This document shows, piece by piece, positions 1 to 8,813 of a DNA stretch of 52,242 bases. The stretch is taken from positions 1-52,242 of the forward strand of contig DYWT01000026.1 of the NCBI GenBank assembly GCA_020742515.1. The letters run 5' to 3'. This DNA is from Sporosarcina psychrophila. GTDB lineage: Bacteria; Bacillota; Bacilli; Bacillales_A; Planococcaceae. The number at the start of each line of letters is the position of its first letter. The stretch's first letter is position 1. Below the pieces are notes generated by a model, which did not search any database, was not told the origin of the DNA, and saw only the letters and a list, made by a program, of their open reading frames with translations. Made by a program: the position numbers and the translations under genes.

Positions 1-1
1 A

Positions 2-1909
2 GTTCTTTTAACAGCCATGAACATGCAGGAAGCGTTACAATTTTCAATTTTCCCTACCTTATTACTTCTTCTTACGCTTTTCCGTCTTGGCCTCAACGTT
101 TCAACTACGCGGGCGATTTTATCAAACGGCGATGCCGGCGGGGTTGTAGAAACGTTTGGGACATTCGTTACAGGAGGTAATATCGTTGTCGGTCTCGTTA
201 TTTTCGTCATCCTTGTCATTATTCAGTTTATCGTCATTACAAAAGGTGCGGAACGGGTATCTGAAGTGGCAGCTCGTTTCACGCTAGATGCGATGCCGGG
301 GAAACAGATGAGTATCGATGCGGACTTGAATGCCGGTATGATTTCTGAAACTGAAGCGCGAACGAGACGTGAAAAAGTTAGTAATGAAGCAGACTTTTAC
401 GGAGCAATGGACGGGGCAACAAAATTCGTTAAAGGAGATGCAATTGCCGGTATCATTATCGTTATAATCAACCTGCTCGTCGGGATGATTATCGGGGTTG
501 CTCAAATGGGTCTTCCTTTCGCGGAAGCAGCTGTTCTCTTTTCACAATTGACAGTCGGCGATGGTATTGTTTCTCAAATTCCAGCACTTCTCATCTCGAC
601 TGCAACAGGTATTGTCGTAACACGCGCTGCCTCTAAAGGTAATCTCGGTTCTGATATTACAACCCAGCTACTTGGACAGCCGAAACTACTTTACGTTGCT
701 GCTGCAACCGTTTTGCTGCTCGGTCTTGCTACACCTATTAACGATATATTTACAATTCCGATTGCGCTTGCGCTTGCAGTCGGGGCATATATAATGTCCC
801 ATAAAGTTGCAGAAGATCCTGAGGAATTACTGGAGATGGAAGAGGATCTTGAAACGGAGGGTCTGAAGAGTCCTGAAAATGTTGTCAATCTGCTTAATGT
901 GGATCCAATCGAGTTCGAATTCGGTTATGGACTTATCCCTCTCGTCGACGCTACTCAGGGTGGCGATTTACTTGATCGTGTTGTTATGATTCGAAGGCAG
1001 CTGGCAATTGAGCTGGGTCTTGTTATTCCAGTCGTCCGTATAAGGGACAACATTCAGTTACAGCCGAATGAGTACAGAATCAAGATTAAGGGAAGTGAAT
1101 TAGCAAGAGGGGAATTACTTCTTGACCACTATCTAGCGATGAGTCCAGGCGGGGATGATTCGATTGAAGGCATTGATACAATCGAACCATCATTTGGTCT
1201 TCCAGCCAAATGGATAACGGAAGATGTGAAAGAAGATGCAGAGATTCTTGGTTATACGGTTGTTGACCCACCGAGTGTTGTGTCAACACATCTGACAGAA
1301 GTGATTCGTGCGAATGCTGCGGATTTGATTGGCCGTCAGGAAACGAAACAACTTGTCGATCATGTGCGTGAAACTTTCCCGATTCTTGTCGATGAGCTTA
1401 CACCTACGCCGTTATCAATTGGTGAAATTCAAAAAGTACTTGCAAAGCTACTGAACGAGCATGTCTCAGTAAGGAACTTGCCAATCATCTTTGAAACTCT
1501 TGCGGATTATTCGAAATACACATCAGATGTCGATGTCTTAACCGAATATGTTAGACAGGCCCTTGCAAGACAAATAACAAATCAGTACGCATCAGCCGGC
1601 CAATCGCTTAAAGTACTGACTGTATCCGGTAAAATCGAAAAAATGATTGCAGATAGTATTCAACAAACGGAACAAGGAAATTATCTATCTCTCGACCCGC
1701 AGCATTCTCAAGAAATCCTCGAGTCGATTGCAGTGGAAGTAGAACGCGTGGCATTGATGGATCAATCGCCGGTCATTCTTTGTACGCCGGCAATCCGCAT
1801 GTATTTGAGACAAATAACAGAACGATACTTCCCTCAAATTCCTGTATTGTCATACAATGAACTCGAAGCTTCCATTGAAGTCCAAAGTGTCGGGGTGGTG
1901 GATATCTGA
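2..1909 (+). CDS. flhA: FlhA, flagellar export gate protein (5' truncated by window)
   Basis: FlhA is the large integral-membrane component of the flagellar type III export gate. The reading frame is open from base 2, and the first in-frame Met (base 17) matches an internal Met of FlhA, so the true start lies upstream of the window. The visible part has hydrophobic helices, then the strongly conserved FHIPEP-family cytoplasmic loop (AERVSEVAARFTLDAMPGKQ, bases ~257-310), more membrane helices to about base 800, and a roughly 360-residue cytoplasmic domain that docks export chaperones and substrates. About 45 N-terminal residues should be missing, judging from the usual length near 680. Its TGA overlaps the flhF ATG by one base, so the two are probably translationally coupled. 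Confidence 0.97.
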   Translation, partial: VLLTAMNMQEALQFSIFPTLLLLLTLFRLGLNVSTTRAILSNGDAGGVVETFGTFVTGGNIVVGLVIFVILVIIQFIVITKGAERVSEVAARFTLDAMPGKQMSIDADLNAGMISETEARTRREKVSNEADFYGAMDGATKFVKGDAIAGIIIVIINLLVGMIIGVAQMGLPFAEAAVLFSQLTVGDGIVSQIPALLISTATGIVVTRAASKGNLGSDITTQLLGQPKLLYVAAATVLLLGLATPINDIFTIPIALALAVGAYIMSHKVAEDPEELLEMEEDLETEGLKSPENVVNLLNVDPIEFEFGYGLIPLVDATQGGDLLDRVVMIRRQLAIELGLVIPVVRIRDNIQLQPNEYRIKIKGSELARGELLLDHYLAMSPGGDDSIEGIDTIEPSFGLPAKWITEDVKEDAEILGYTVVDPPSVVSTHLTEVIRANAADLIGRQETKQLVDHVRETFPILVDELTPTPLSIGEIQKVLAKLLNEHVSVRNLPIIFETLADYSKYTSDVDVLTEYVRQALARQITNQYASAGQSLKVLTVSGKIEKMIADSIQQTEQGNYLSLDPQHSQEILESIAVEVERVALMDQSPVILCTPAIRMYLRQITERYFPQIPVLSYNELEASIEVQSVGVVDI

Positions 1910-3021
1910 TGAAGATGAAAAAGTATACGGCGGAGACAATGGTAGACGCCATGAAAAAAGTTCGCATGGATTTTGGTGATGATGCGATTATCCTGAGCTC
2001 GAATGTTGTTAAATCAAAAGGATTCCTTGGTTTATTTAAAAAGAAATCCGTAGAAGTTGTTGCGGGTTTCGATGAACCGGTTGCAAAAATAGAAGACACA
2101 GTTCTTCCTTCTTTGACACCAAGTATGGAAAAAGAAGACAGCACGTCTATTGAATTTAAAAAAGAAATGATTGAAATGAAAAAAATGTTGAAGGACATGC
2201 AGCAAGCAGCTGCACATTCCCGTTTTCCGGATGAAGTTAAACCATTACTCTCACATCTCGAAAAACAGGGATTATCCGCAAAATTCATCACTCAATTAGG
2301 TGAGGGTCTTTACAAGAGGATGAAAGCAGAGAAAAAAGATTTTTCCAATGAAGAGCAGCGTATCATTGTCGAACAAATCTTAGAACGGGAAATGGATGAT
2401 TTGCCTTTTGGGGGCATCTCTTTCAATAAAAAATTCATTAACGTGCTTGGACCAACGGGGGTTGGCAAGACCACAACAATTGCCAAAATTGCAGCCCGGG
2501 CTCTTCTTGAAAAAAAACAAAAGATTGGTTTTATTACGACTGACACATATCGAATTGCAGCAATAGAGCAGCTCCGCACCTACGCGAACTTGTTACAAGC
2601 CCCGGTAGAGATTGCGTACAACAGTAAGGATTTTGAAAAAGCAATCGAAAACCTGGCTGATCGTGATTTGATTTTTATTGATACGGCAGGCCGAAATTAC
2701 AAAGAGGCTAAATTTGTAGAGGATTTGACACGTCTAATCGATTTTTCACTCGATATGGAATCATTTCTTGTACTATCTATGACGTCTAAAGAAGAGGATA
2801 TGCGCACAATTATTGAACAGTTCAATTCATTTCCGGTCGAAAAATTCATTTTCACAAAAATGGATGAAACAGGATCGATCGGTCCGATGTTCAATTTGAT
2901 GAAGGACTATGGCATTGGAACTGCATATTACACTGATGGTCAGGAAGTACCTGAAGATATTACCGAAGCGGACAGCTTGAAACTTATAGAGTTATTAGTA
3001 AAGGATGCCTATGATGCGTGA
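1909..3021 (+). CDS. flhF: FlhF, SRP-type GTPase that places flagella
   Basis: FlhF is the third SRP-family GTPase, beside Ffh and FtsY, and helps set the site and number of flagella. The 370-residue product has a basic, low-complexity N-terminal region, then an NG domain with P-loop GPTGVGKT (residues ~181-188), DTAGR (258-262) and TKMDE (316-320), the expected G1, G3 and G4 motifs. The start ATG overlaps the flhA stop. The 3' end overlaps flhG, the gene of its GTPase activator, which matches the known FlhF-FlhG pairing. Length and motifs are ordinary for Bacillales. Confidence 0.96.
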   Translation: MKMKKYTAETMVDAMKKVRMDFGDDAIILSSNVVKSKGFLGLFKKKSVEVVAGFDEPVAKIEDTVLPSLTPSMEKEDSTSIEFKKEMIEMKKMLKDMQQAAAHSRFPDEVKPLLSHLEKQGLSAKFITQLGEGLYKRMKAEKKDFSNEEQRIIVEQILEREMDDLPFGGISFNKKFINVLGPTGVGKTTTIAKIAARALLEKKQKIGFITTDTYRIAAIEQLRTYANLLQAPVEIAYNSKDFEKAIENLADRDLIFIDTAGRNYKEAKFVEDLTRLIDFSLDMESFLVLSMTSKEEDMRTIIEQFNSFPVEKFIFTKMDETGSIGPMFNLMKDYGIGTAYYTDGQEVPEDITEADSLKLIELLVKDAYDA

Positions 3022-3880
3022 TCAGGCAGAAACACTCAGGCTCAAGATGCTGAAGTCCCAAGGAAAACTAGCAAGATCTATTGCCATTGTCAGTGGTAAG
3101 GGCGGTGTTGGGAAATCGAATTTCTCAACGAATTTTGCTCATGCCCTTTTGGCTAAAGACAAGAAAGTAATCATTATTGATATGGACATTGGAATGGGCA
3201 ATATTCATATTCTTTTAGGGTTGACTCCTCAAAATAGTTTAAGAGATTATTTACTTAACAAAGTAGAAATAGACGATGTGGTAAATGATGCGCCTGGAGG
3301 TTTGTCATTCATTTCTGGGGGTTCTGGGCTCGATATGGTCATGGAATGGTCAAAAGATATGTTCGATAGGTTGATTCAAGCTTTTGAACATCTACAGCAA
3401 AGATATGATTTCATCTTGTTTGATATGGGAGCGGGCGCTACGCAACGTTCGATTGAATTGCTTGTTGCTGTTGATGAAATCATTGTTATCTCAACGACTG
3501 AACCAACATCAATTACAGATGCTTACTCAATGATGAAATTCATTTGTCTGCAAGATCCCGATAAGGCATTCAGCATTGTCAGTAACCGTGTTTCAAAAGG
3601 GGATGACGGCAATGATACTGTAACGAGACTTCAATATGCCATGCGGAAGTTCCTTGGGAAAGAGACTAAGATTCTTGGCTTCCTGCCTGAAGACCCAGCA
3701 GTTCACAAAGCTGTGCTTGCACAGGAGCCATTTTTGCTCCTGTTTCCAAAAGCACCTATATCTAAAAGGATGATGGCAATTGCTGAGACTTTTGTCAGTC
3801 CGAGTTCGGAAGAGGAGTTTAAACAAGGCGAAGGATTCCTCGGTAAAATGAGAAGCATATTTGCGAAAGGACGTGGATGA
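3011..3880 (+). CDS. flhG: FlhG (YlxH/MinD-like ATPase), flagellar number regulator
   Basis: This is a ParA/MinD-family ATPase with a deviant Walker A, KGGVGKS, near residue 30, followed by DMDIGMGN and a DMGAGA switch. The N-terminus carries DQAETLR, the DQAxxLR motif known in this family to stimulate the FlhF GTPase. Three in-frame ATGs lie at 3005, 3011 and 3014. An AAAGGA at 3000-3005 favours 3011 or 3014, and I give 3011. It overlaps the end of flhF and the beginning of cheB, so all three are likely made from one message. A C-terminal basic segment may act as a membrane-targeting helix, which is inferred from the family. Confidence 0.94.
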   Translation: MMRDQAETLRLKMLKSQGKLARSIAIVSGKGGVGKSNFSTNFAHALLAKDKKVIIIDMDIGMGNIHILLGLTPQNSLRDYLLNKVEIDDVVNDAPGGLSFISGGSGLDMVMEWSKDMFDRLIQAFEHLQQRYDFILFDMGAGATQRSIELLVAVDEIIVISTTEPTSITDAYSMMKFICLQDPDKAFSIVSNRVSKGDDGNDTVTRLQYAMRKFLGKETKILGFLPEDPAVHKAVLAQEPFLLLFPKAPISKRMMAIAETFVSPSSEEEFKQGEGFLGKMRSIFAKGRG

Positions 3881-5030
3881 TTTGAATACAGGCAATCTTA
3901 AGAAAGCGCTTGTTGTGGATGATTCGGCGTTTATGCGAAAGCTCATATCTGATTTTCTCTCGGGGCATCCCGGCATTGAAGTGATTGGGACCGCCCGCAA
4001 TGGCAAAGAGGCAGTCGAAAAAGTGAAATCTTTAAAGCCGGATGTAGTGACTATGGATATTGAAATGCCAATTATGAATGGACTCGAAGCACTAAAAGAA
4101 ATTATGTCGAACTACCCAGTGCCAATCGTAATGTTGTCAAGCACGACGGAAATAGGGGCAGAAAATACGATGCTCGCTATGGAATATGGGGCAGTTGACT
4201 TCGTTGCGAAACCAGGCGGGGCAATATCCTTGAATCTTCACGAAGTGAAGGAAGAGATTTTAGGGAAAGTCATTGCCGCTTCGGATGTAGAGATGTCTAC
4301 GCTGACAAGAAAGATGACGAGTCGACGATTGCCGCGGCCGAATAGTTCAAGATCCACCGTTAATCCGGTTGCGAGCGTAACTGAAACAGTCGCCTTTTCT
4401 GCTAATCAAAGTCAGCTAATGAACATTTCTAAAAATAAGATTCCCAAAACAGGTAAAACATTTGTTATAATAGGTACATCGACAGGGGGGCCTAGGGCAC
4501 TGCAAGAAGTGCTGACGGGTATACCTGCTTCAATCGATGTTCCAATTCTAGTTGTTCAACATATGCCTCCAGGCTTTACAAAATCCCTTGCAGATAGACT
4601 GGACGGACTTTGTGCTATTCATGTAAAAGAAGCGGAAGATGGCGAGTTGCTTGAAAACGGCACAGCCTATATTGCGCCGGGTGGAAAACATCTTAAAATG
4701 ATAAAAAAAGGTTTGACTTACTGCGTCCGACTGGATTCGGTGGATCCCCCGCGTATGGGACATCGGCCATCTGTTGATGTTCTTCTCGAGTCAGCTGCCG
4801 AGAACAACGAGTTGAACTTTTTGACCGTTATTATGACAGGCATGGGGTATGACGGAAAAAAAGGTATGGAAGTATTACGGAAAAACGGCAAAACAATCAC
4901 CCTTGCTGAATCTGCAAAGACATCAGTCGTGTATGGTATGCCAAAAGCAATAAAAGAAGCTGGTTTTGCTGATAAAGTTGTAGATTTACACGACATATCA
5001 GAAACGATAATTGGCATCATAAAGTCTTAA
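3861..5030 (+). CDS. cheB: CheB, chemoreceptor methylesterase/glutamine deamidase
   Basis: CheB demethylates receptor glutamates when phosphorylated by CheA. The N-terminal receiver has the acidic pair D20/D21 and phospho-acceptor D66 in TMDIEMP. After a linker of about 50 residues comes the methylesterase domain with S207 in GTSTGGP, H234 in VVQHMPPGF and D331 in MTGMGYDG, the catalytic triad. The start is uncertain: no in-frame ATG precedes the receiver, only TTG 3861, GTG 3873 and TTG 3882. AAAGGA at 3866-3871 fits TTG 3882 best, about 10 bases downstream and just past the flhG stop. Numbering here is from 3861. Confidence 0.95.
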   Translation: MRKDVDDLNTGNLKKALVVDDSAFMRKLISDFLSGHPGIEVIGTARNGKEAVEKVKSLKPDVVTMDIEMPIMNGLEALKEIMSNYPVPIVMLSSTTEIGAENTMLAMEYGAVDFVAKPGGAISLNLHEVKEEILGKVIAASDVEMSTLTRKMTSRRLPRPNSSRSTVNPVASVTETVAFSANQSQLMNISKNKIPKTGKTFVIIGTSTGGPRALQEVLTGIPASIDVPILVVQHMPPGFTKSLADRLDGLCAIHVKEAEDGELLENGTAYIAPGGKHLKMIKKGLTYCVRLDSVDPPRMGHRPSVDVLLESAAENNELNFLTVIMTGMGYDGKKGMEVLRKNGKTITLAESAKTSVVYGMPKAIKEAGFADKVVDLHDISETIIGIIKS

Positions 5031-5043
5031 AGGAGGCGTCACG

Positions 5044-7080
5044 ATGGATACAGATCAATATTTGGAAATGTTTATTGATGAGAGTAAGGAGCATCTGCAA
5101 GCGTGCAACGAGCATCTATTGGAACTTGAGAAAAACCCGCAAGATCTTGCCATTGTAAATGAAGTGTTCCGATCCGCCCATACGTTAAAAGGGATGTCTG
5201 CCACAATGGGATATGAAGACATCGCCGATCTTACACATATGATGGAAAATGTATTGGATGCAATCCGTAATTCGAAGATTCGTGTCACTACTGAAATTTT
5301 GGACGTTGTTTTTCAAGCTGTCGACTATCTTGAAGAGATGGTCATGGATATCGCTTCGGGCGGAACAGGTAAAAAAGATGTCAGTAATCTTGTAGAATCA
5401 TTGAATAGAATTGAGGTAGGCGGTGCTGCAGCTGAAACTGCTGCAACGGTTGTACTAGACGATAAAGTCAGTCAACAAGGTCCTCTCAATTACGATGGTT
5501 ACGAAATGACTGTCATTAGTCAATCGTTTGAACAAGAATTTAACGTATTTGAAATTACCGTTCAATTGCGTGAAGATTGTTTGTTGAAGGCAGCAAGAGT
5601 ATATATGGTATTTGAAATACTGGAAAAATCCGGTGAAATCGTCAAGTCTGAACCGAAAGTGGAGCAACTTGAAAATGAAGACTTCAAAGAAACGTTTACA
5701 GTAGCACTTATTACAAAAGAAGATGCGGATGCATTGAAAGCGAAAGTAATGAAAGTGTCCGAAATTGAAAATGTGACAGTCAGTCCTGTTACAAATGATT
5801 ATCTGATGCGTGAAAATGATGAAGAAACCACTAAAGAGACAGAATCGATAATGCCTATTAGTATCGATGCAGACGTCAACAAAGGTGCGAATGTACAAAA
5901 AGAAAAGCGCAACACAGGCGTACAGTCCGGCAACAAAACAATTCGTGTGAATATTGATAGACTTGATATCCTTATGAATCTGTTTGAAGAACTAATCATT
6001 GATCGGGGCAGGCTTCAATCGATTGCCAGTGAAATTCATAACGCAGAATTGAATGAAACGGTCGAACGGATTACGCGCGTATCTGGTGATTTACAAACGA
6101 TCATCCTGAACATGCGCATGATCCCGGTGGAAACTGTATTCAATCGCTTCCCTAAAATGGTAAGACAGTTGGCGCGTGATCTTAACAAGAAAGTCGAGCT
6201 TGAAATTATTGGAGCTGAAACTGAACTGGATCGGACTGTTATCGATGAAATCGGAGATCCGCTTGTCCACTTAATCCGTAATGCACTTGATCACGGAATT
6301 GAAAGTCCAGCTGAACGGCTTGCAAAAGGTAAGCCAGAAGAGGGGACAGTGACACTACGTGCATACCATTCCGGCAATCACGTATTTATCGAGCTTGAAG
6401 ACGATGGAGCGGGCGTTAATCGTGAACGTGTTCTTGCTAAAGCAATTAAAAGTGGTATCGTTTCAGTAGAAATGGCCGAAACATTAACAGATCGTCAAGT
6501 AGCTGAACTCATTCTAGCATCAGGTTTCTCAACGGCTGAAAAAATTTCTGATGTATCTGGACGGGGTGTAGGACTGGATGTCGTCAAAACTACGATCGAA
6601 TCGCTTGGCGGATTTATGTCAATTGAATCGAAAGAAGGACAAGGCTCATTATTCCAAGTACAGCTTCCATTAACATTGTCTATCATTTCCGTAATGCTAG
6701 TGGAATTAGAAAAAGAAGTGTTTGCAATTCCTTTGTCATCAATCATTGAGACAGCCATCATTCAGACATCAGAGATTATGAATGCACACAATCAGCAAGT
6801 AATCGATTTCCGCGGCAATATCATCCCACTCTTAAATTTGGCGGAAATTTTCGAAATACCAGAACGAAATAGCGAGTCGAACGGCTATCAGTCGGTGGTT
6901 ATTGTACGTAAAGGTGAAAAGTTAGCAGGACTGGTTGTCGATTCATTCATCGGGCAACAGGAAATCGTGTTGAAATCGCTCGGTAATTATTTGCAAAGTG
7001 TATTCGCGATATCCGGTGCAACGATTCTTGGAAATGGACAAGTTGCACTCATTGTTGATTGCAATGCGTTGATTAAATAA
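5044..7080 (+). CDS. cheA: CheA, chemotaxis histidine kinase
   Basis: CheA is the cytoplasmic kinase of the receptor array and phosphorylates CheY and CheB. The 678-residue product shows the full order: P1 Hpt domain with phospho-His H46 (RSAHTLKGM), a P2 CheY/CheB-binding region (~165-260), a charged linker, the P3 dimerisation helices (~300-365), a P4 GHKL ATPase with N-box N413 (RNALDHG), G1 EDDGAGV and G2 GRGVGLDVV, and a C-terminal P5 CheW-like domain. AAAGGAGG lies 9 bases before the ATG. A 13-base gap follows cheB and a 16-base gap precedes cheW. Confidence 0.98.
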   Translation: MDTDQYLEMFIDESKEHLQACNEHLLELEKNPQDLAIVNEVFRSAHTLKGMSATMGYEDIADLTHMMENVLDAIRNSKIRVTTEILDVVFQAVDYLEEMVMDIASGGTGKKDVSNLVESLNRIEVGGAAAETAATVVLDDKVSQQGPLNYDGYEMTVISQSFEQEFNVFEITVQLREDCLLKAARVYMVFEILEKSGEIVKSEPKVEQLENEDFKETFTVALITKEDADALKAKVMKVSEIENVTVSPVTNDYLMRENDEETTKETESIMPISIDADVNKGANVQKEKRNTGVQSGNKTIRVNIDRLDILMNLFEELIIDRGRLQSIASEIHNAELNETVERITRVSGDLQTIILNMRMIPVETVFNRFPKMVRQLARDLNKKVELEIIGAETELDRTVIDEIGDPLVHLIRNALDHGIESPAERLAKGKPEEGTVTLRAYHSGNHVFIELEDDGAGVNRERVLAKAIKSGIVSVEMAETLTDRQVAELILASGFSTAEKISDVSGRGVGLDVVKTTIESLGGFMSIESKEGQGSLFQVQLPLTLSIISVMLVELEKEVFAIPLSSIIETAIIQTSEIMNAHNQQVIDFRGNIIPLLNLAEIFEIPERNSESNGYQSVVIVRKGEKLAGLVVDSFIGQQEIVLKSLGNYLQSVFAISGATILGNGQVALIVDCNALIK

Positions 7081-7096
7081 GCGGGAGTGAAAGAAT

Positions 7097-7564
7097 ATGA
7101 CTGACAAACTCGATCAAAAAGAAATGAAAGCAATCATTTTTCAATTGTTGGATATGGAATATGCAATCAGTGTAGATATCGTTCAGTCAATCGAGAAAGT
7201 GCTTTCGATTACCCGAGTTCCCAAGACACCGGCTTACGTTAAGGGGGTCATTAACCTAAGGGGGATCGTTACACCGATTGTCGACTTACGTGAGCGGTTC
7301 GGGCTCACTCCAAAAGAGATGGACGATAGTACAAGGATAATTATTGTGACATTGGACGAATATGATGTTGGGCTTATTGTCGACTCGGCGAATGATGTCC
7401 TTGACATTCCAGTGGATTCCATCGAACCGCAACCGGAAGTTGTGGGCTCCATTGAATCGGACTTCATTTCCGGTGTTGCTAAAGTTGAAAAACACCTTCT
7501 CGTCATGCTCAATCTTGATAAAGTTCTTGAGCCCGTGAAGCGGGTGACGACAGATGAATTCTGA
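7097..7564 (+). CDS. cheW: CheW, receptor-kinase coupling protein
   Basis: CheW is a single SH3-like coupling domain of 155 residues that links chemoreceptors to CheA. The typical segments FQLLDMEYAISVDIVQSIEKV, TRVPKTPAYVKGVINLRG and PIVDLRERFGL are present (quoted in separate pieces). GGGAGTG precedes the ATG by 8 bases. The last 11 bases overlap the beginning of cheC, indicating translational coupling in the che segment. Confidence 0.97.
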   Translation: MTDKLDQKEMKAIIFQLLDMEYAISVDIVQSIEKVLSITRVPKTPAYVKGVINLRGIVTPIVDLRERFGLTPKEMDDSTRIIIVTLDEYDVGLIVDSANDVLDIPVDSIEPQPEVVGSIESDFISGVAKVEKHLLVMLNLDKVLEPVKRVTTDEF

Positions 7565-8186
7565 AAACCCGATTACCGATATGCATCTTGATGTATTGAA
7601 AGAAGTCGGTAATATCGGAGCTGCGCATGCGGCAACTTCATTGTCACAACTGCTTGAACGTAAAATCGATATGCATGTTCCCAATGTCAAACTTGTTTCA
7701 TTCGATGAAATGTTTGACCTTGCTGGAGGCGCTGAAACGATTGTAGCTGGAATCTTCCTCCGAATAGAGGGAGATTTGTCAGGCAGCATGTTTTTTGTTC
7801 TGCCATTGGAATCTGCAAATCACTTCATTAGAAGATTAATCGGGGACGAGACATTCGATTTTTCTTCTCCTGATTTACCTGAAATCGGAATTTCCGCGAT
7901 GCAAGAACTTGGCAATATTCTTTCCGGTTCTTATTTGTCCGCACTTTCCGATTTTACAGGCTTGAAGATTTATCCAACCGTACCTTCACTAAGTGTTGAT
8001 ATGGTTGGTGCGATCGTTAGTTTTGGATTAATTGAAGTATCCCATCATAGCGATGAAGTCATTGTCATTGACACGCAAATTCGCGAAGAAGGTGAGGATG
8101 GGATTTCAAATATTGACGGTCACTTTTTCCTGCTTCCGGATCCTTCGTCTTATGTTACAATTTTCCGTTCACTAGGTGTGATGTGA
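7554..8186 (+). CDS. cheC: CheC, CheY-P phosphatase and adaptation protein
   Basis: CheC dephosphorylates CheY-P and binds CheD, as in B. subtilis-type chemotaxis. Both phosphatase half-motifs are present: E17/N20 in KEVGNIGAAHA and E118/N121 in MQELGNILSGSY. This fits active CheC rather than a one-site relative. The 210-residue length is normal. The start lies inside the end of cheW, and the stop is one base before the cheD ATG, so the CheC-CheD partners are co-translated. Confidence 0.97.
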   Translation: MNSENPITDMHLDVLKEVGNIGAAHAATSLSQLLERKIDMHVPNVKLVSFDEMFDLAGGAETIVAGIFLRIEGDLSGSMFFVLPLESANHFIRRLIGDETFDFSSPDLPEIGISAMQELGNILSGSYLSALSDFTGLKIYPTVPSLSVDMVGAIVSFGLIEVSHHSDEVIVIDTQIREEGEDGISNIDGHFFLLPDPSSYVTIFRSLGVM

Positions 8187-8187
8187 G

Positions 8188-8682
8188 ATGATGACGTTGA
8201 ACGAGGTAGTCAGAGTAGGAATAGCAGATATGAATATCGTCAAGGAACCGATGACAATTCGTACCTCCGGACTGGGCTCATGTGTCGGAGTCGTATTGTA
8301 TGATGAGAAGAAAAAAGTTGCAGGTATGGTACATATCATGCTTCCGGATTCCAATCTTGGCAAATCGGACCGCGTAAATGTAGCTAAATTTGCGGATACG
8401 GGTATTTATGCGCTGATGGAATTACTTAAGGCGGAAGGTGTCAGGCCAATGGCGTTGAAGGCTAAAATTGCCGGCGGTTCACAAATGTTTCAATTCGGTT
8501 CGAGCGATACGATTCGCATAGGCCCGCGAAACGTTGAAGCTGTTAAAAATGAGTTGAACCGATTGTCCATTCCAATCATTGCCGAGGATACGGGTGGTTC
8601 TAGTGGACGAACAATCGAATTCAATCCCACGCTATCAATACTTAATGTCCGGACAGTAAACTTAGGCACGAAAGAAATCTGA
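8188..8682 (+). CDS. cheD: CheD, receptor glutamine deamidase
   Basis: CheD deamidates receptor glutamines and is regulated by CheC and CheY-P. The catalytic triad expected from the family is visible: C32 in GLGSCVGV, H49 in GMVHIMLP and T26 just upstream. Two adjacent ATGs (8188, 8191) could start translation, one base after the cheC stop. It is the last gene before the terminator at 8723, so it may end the main fla/che transcript for part of the polymerases. Confidence 0.96.
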   Translation: MMTLNEVVRVGIADMNIVKEPMTIRTSGLGSCVGVVLYDEKKKVAGMVHIMLPDSNLGKSDRVNVAKFADTGIYALMELLKAEGVRPMALKAKIAGGSQMFQFGSSDTIRIGPRNVEAVKNELNRLSIPIIAEDTGGSSGRTIEFNPTLSILNVRTVNLGTKEI

Positions 8683-8722
8683 AAATAGAGCGGAAGAATT
8701 CGGCCGCCGAACAATTAAGCAT

Positions 8723-8751
8723 GGCGGCTGATCATTTCAGGCGCCTTTTTT
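8723..8751 (+). terminator. Intrinsic terminator between cheD and sigD
   Basis: A stem GGCGGCTGA (8723-8731) pairs with TCAGGCGCC (8737-8745), with one G-G mismatch and a TCATT loop, directly followed by six T. This is a standard Rho-independent terminator shape. It separates sigD from the chemotaxis genes and lies 14 bases before a good -10 element. Confidence 0.75.
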
Positions 8752-8761
8752 CGTGTTTCTT

Positions 8762-8770
8762 TGCTATAAT
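8762..8770 (+). promoter_or_regulatory. Extended -10 promoter for sigD
   Basis: TGCTATAAT is a perfect TGn-TATAAT extended -10. No convincing -35 lies 16-18 bases upstream, where the terminator T-run is, so initiation would rely on the extended -10. Transcription should begin near 8777, about 37 bases before the preferred sigD start. Confidence 0.6.
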
Positions 8771-8813
8771 ATGAGTAACTATGACGGAATCATCATGGAA
8801 AGTGAGGGATTCG

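Noticed and set aside
1773-2291. 172-codon minus-strand open frame opposite flhA/flhF
   Set aside because: It is antisense to two certain genes, has no recognisable motif or ribosome-binding site, and looks like a shadow frame.
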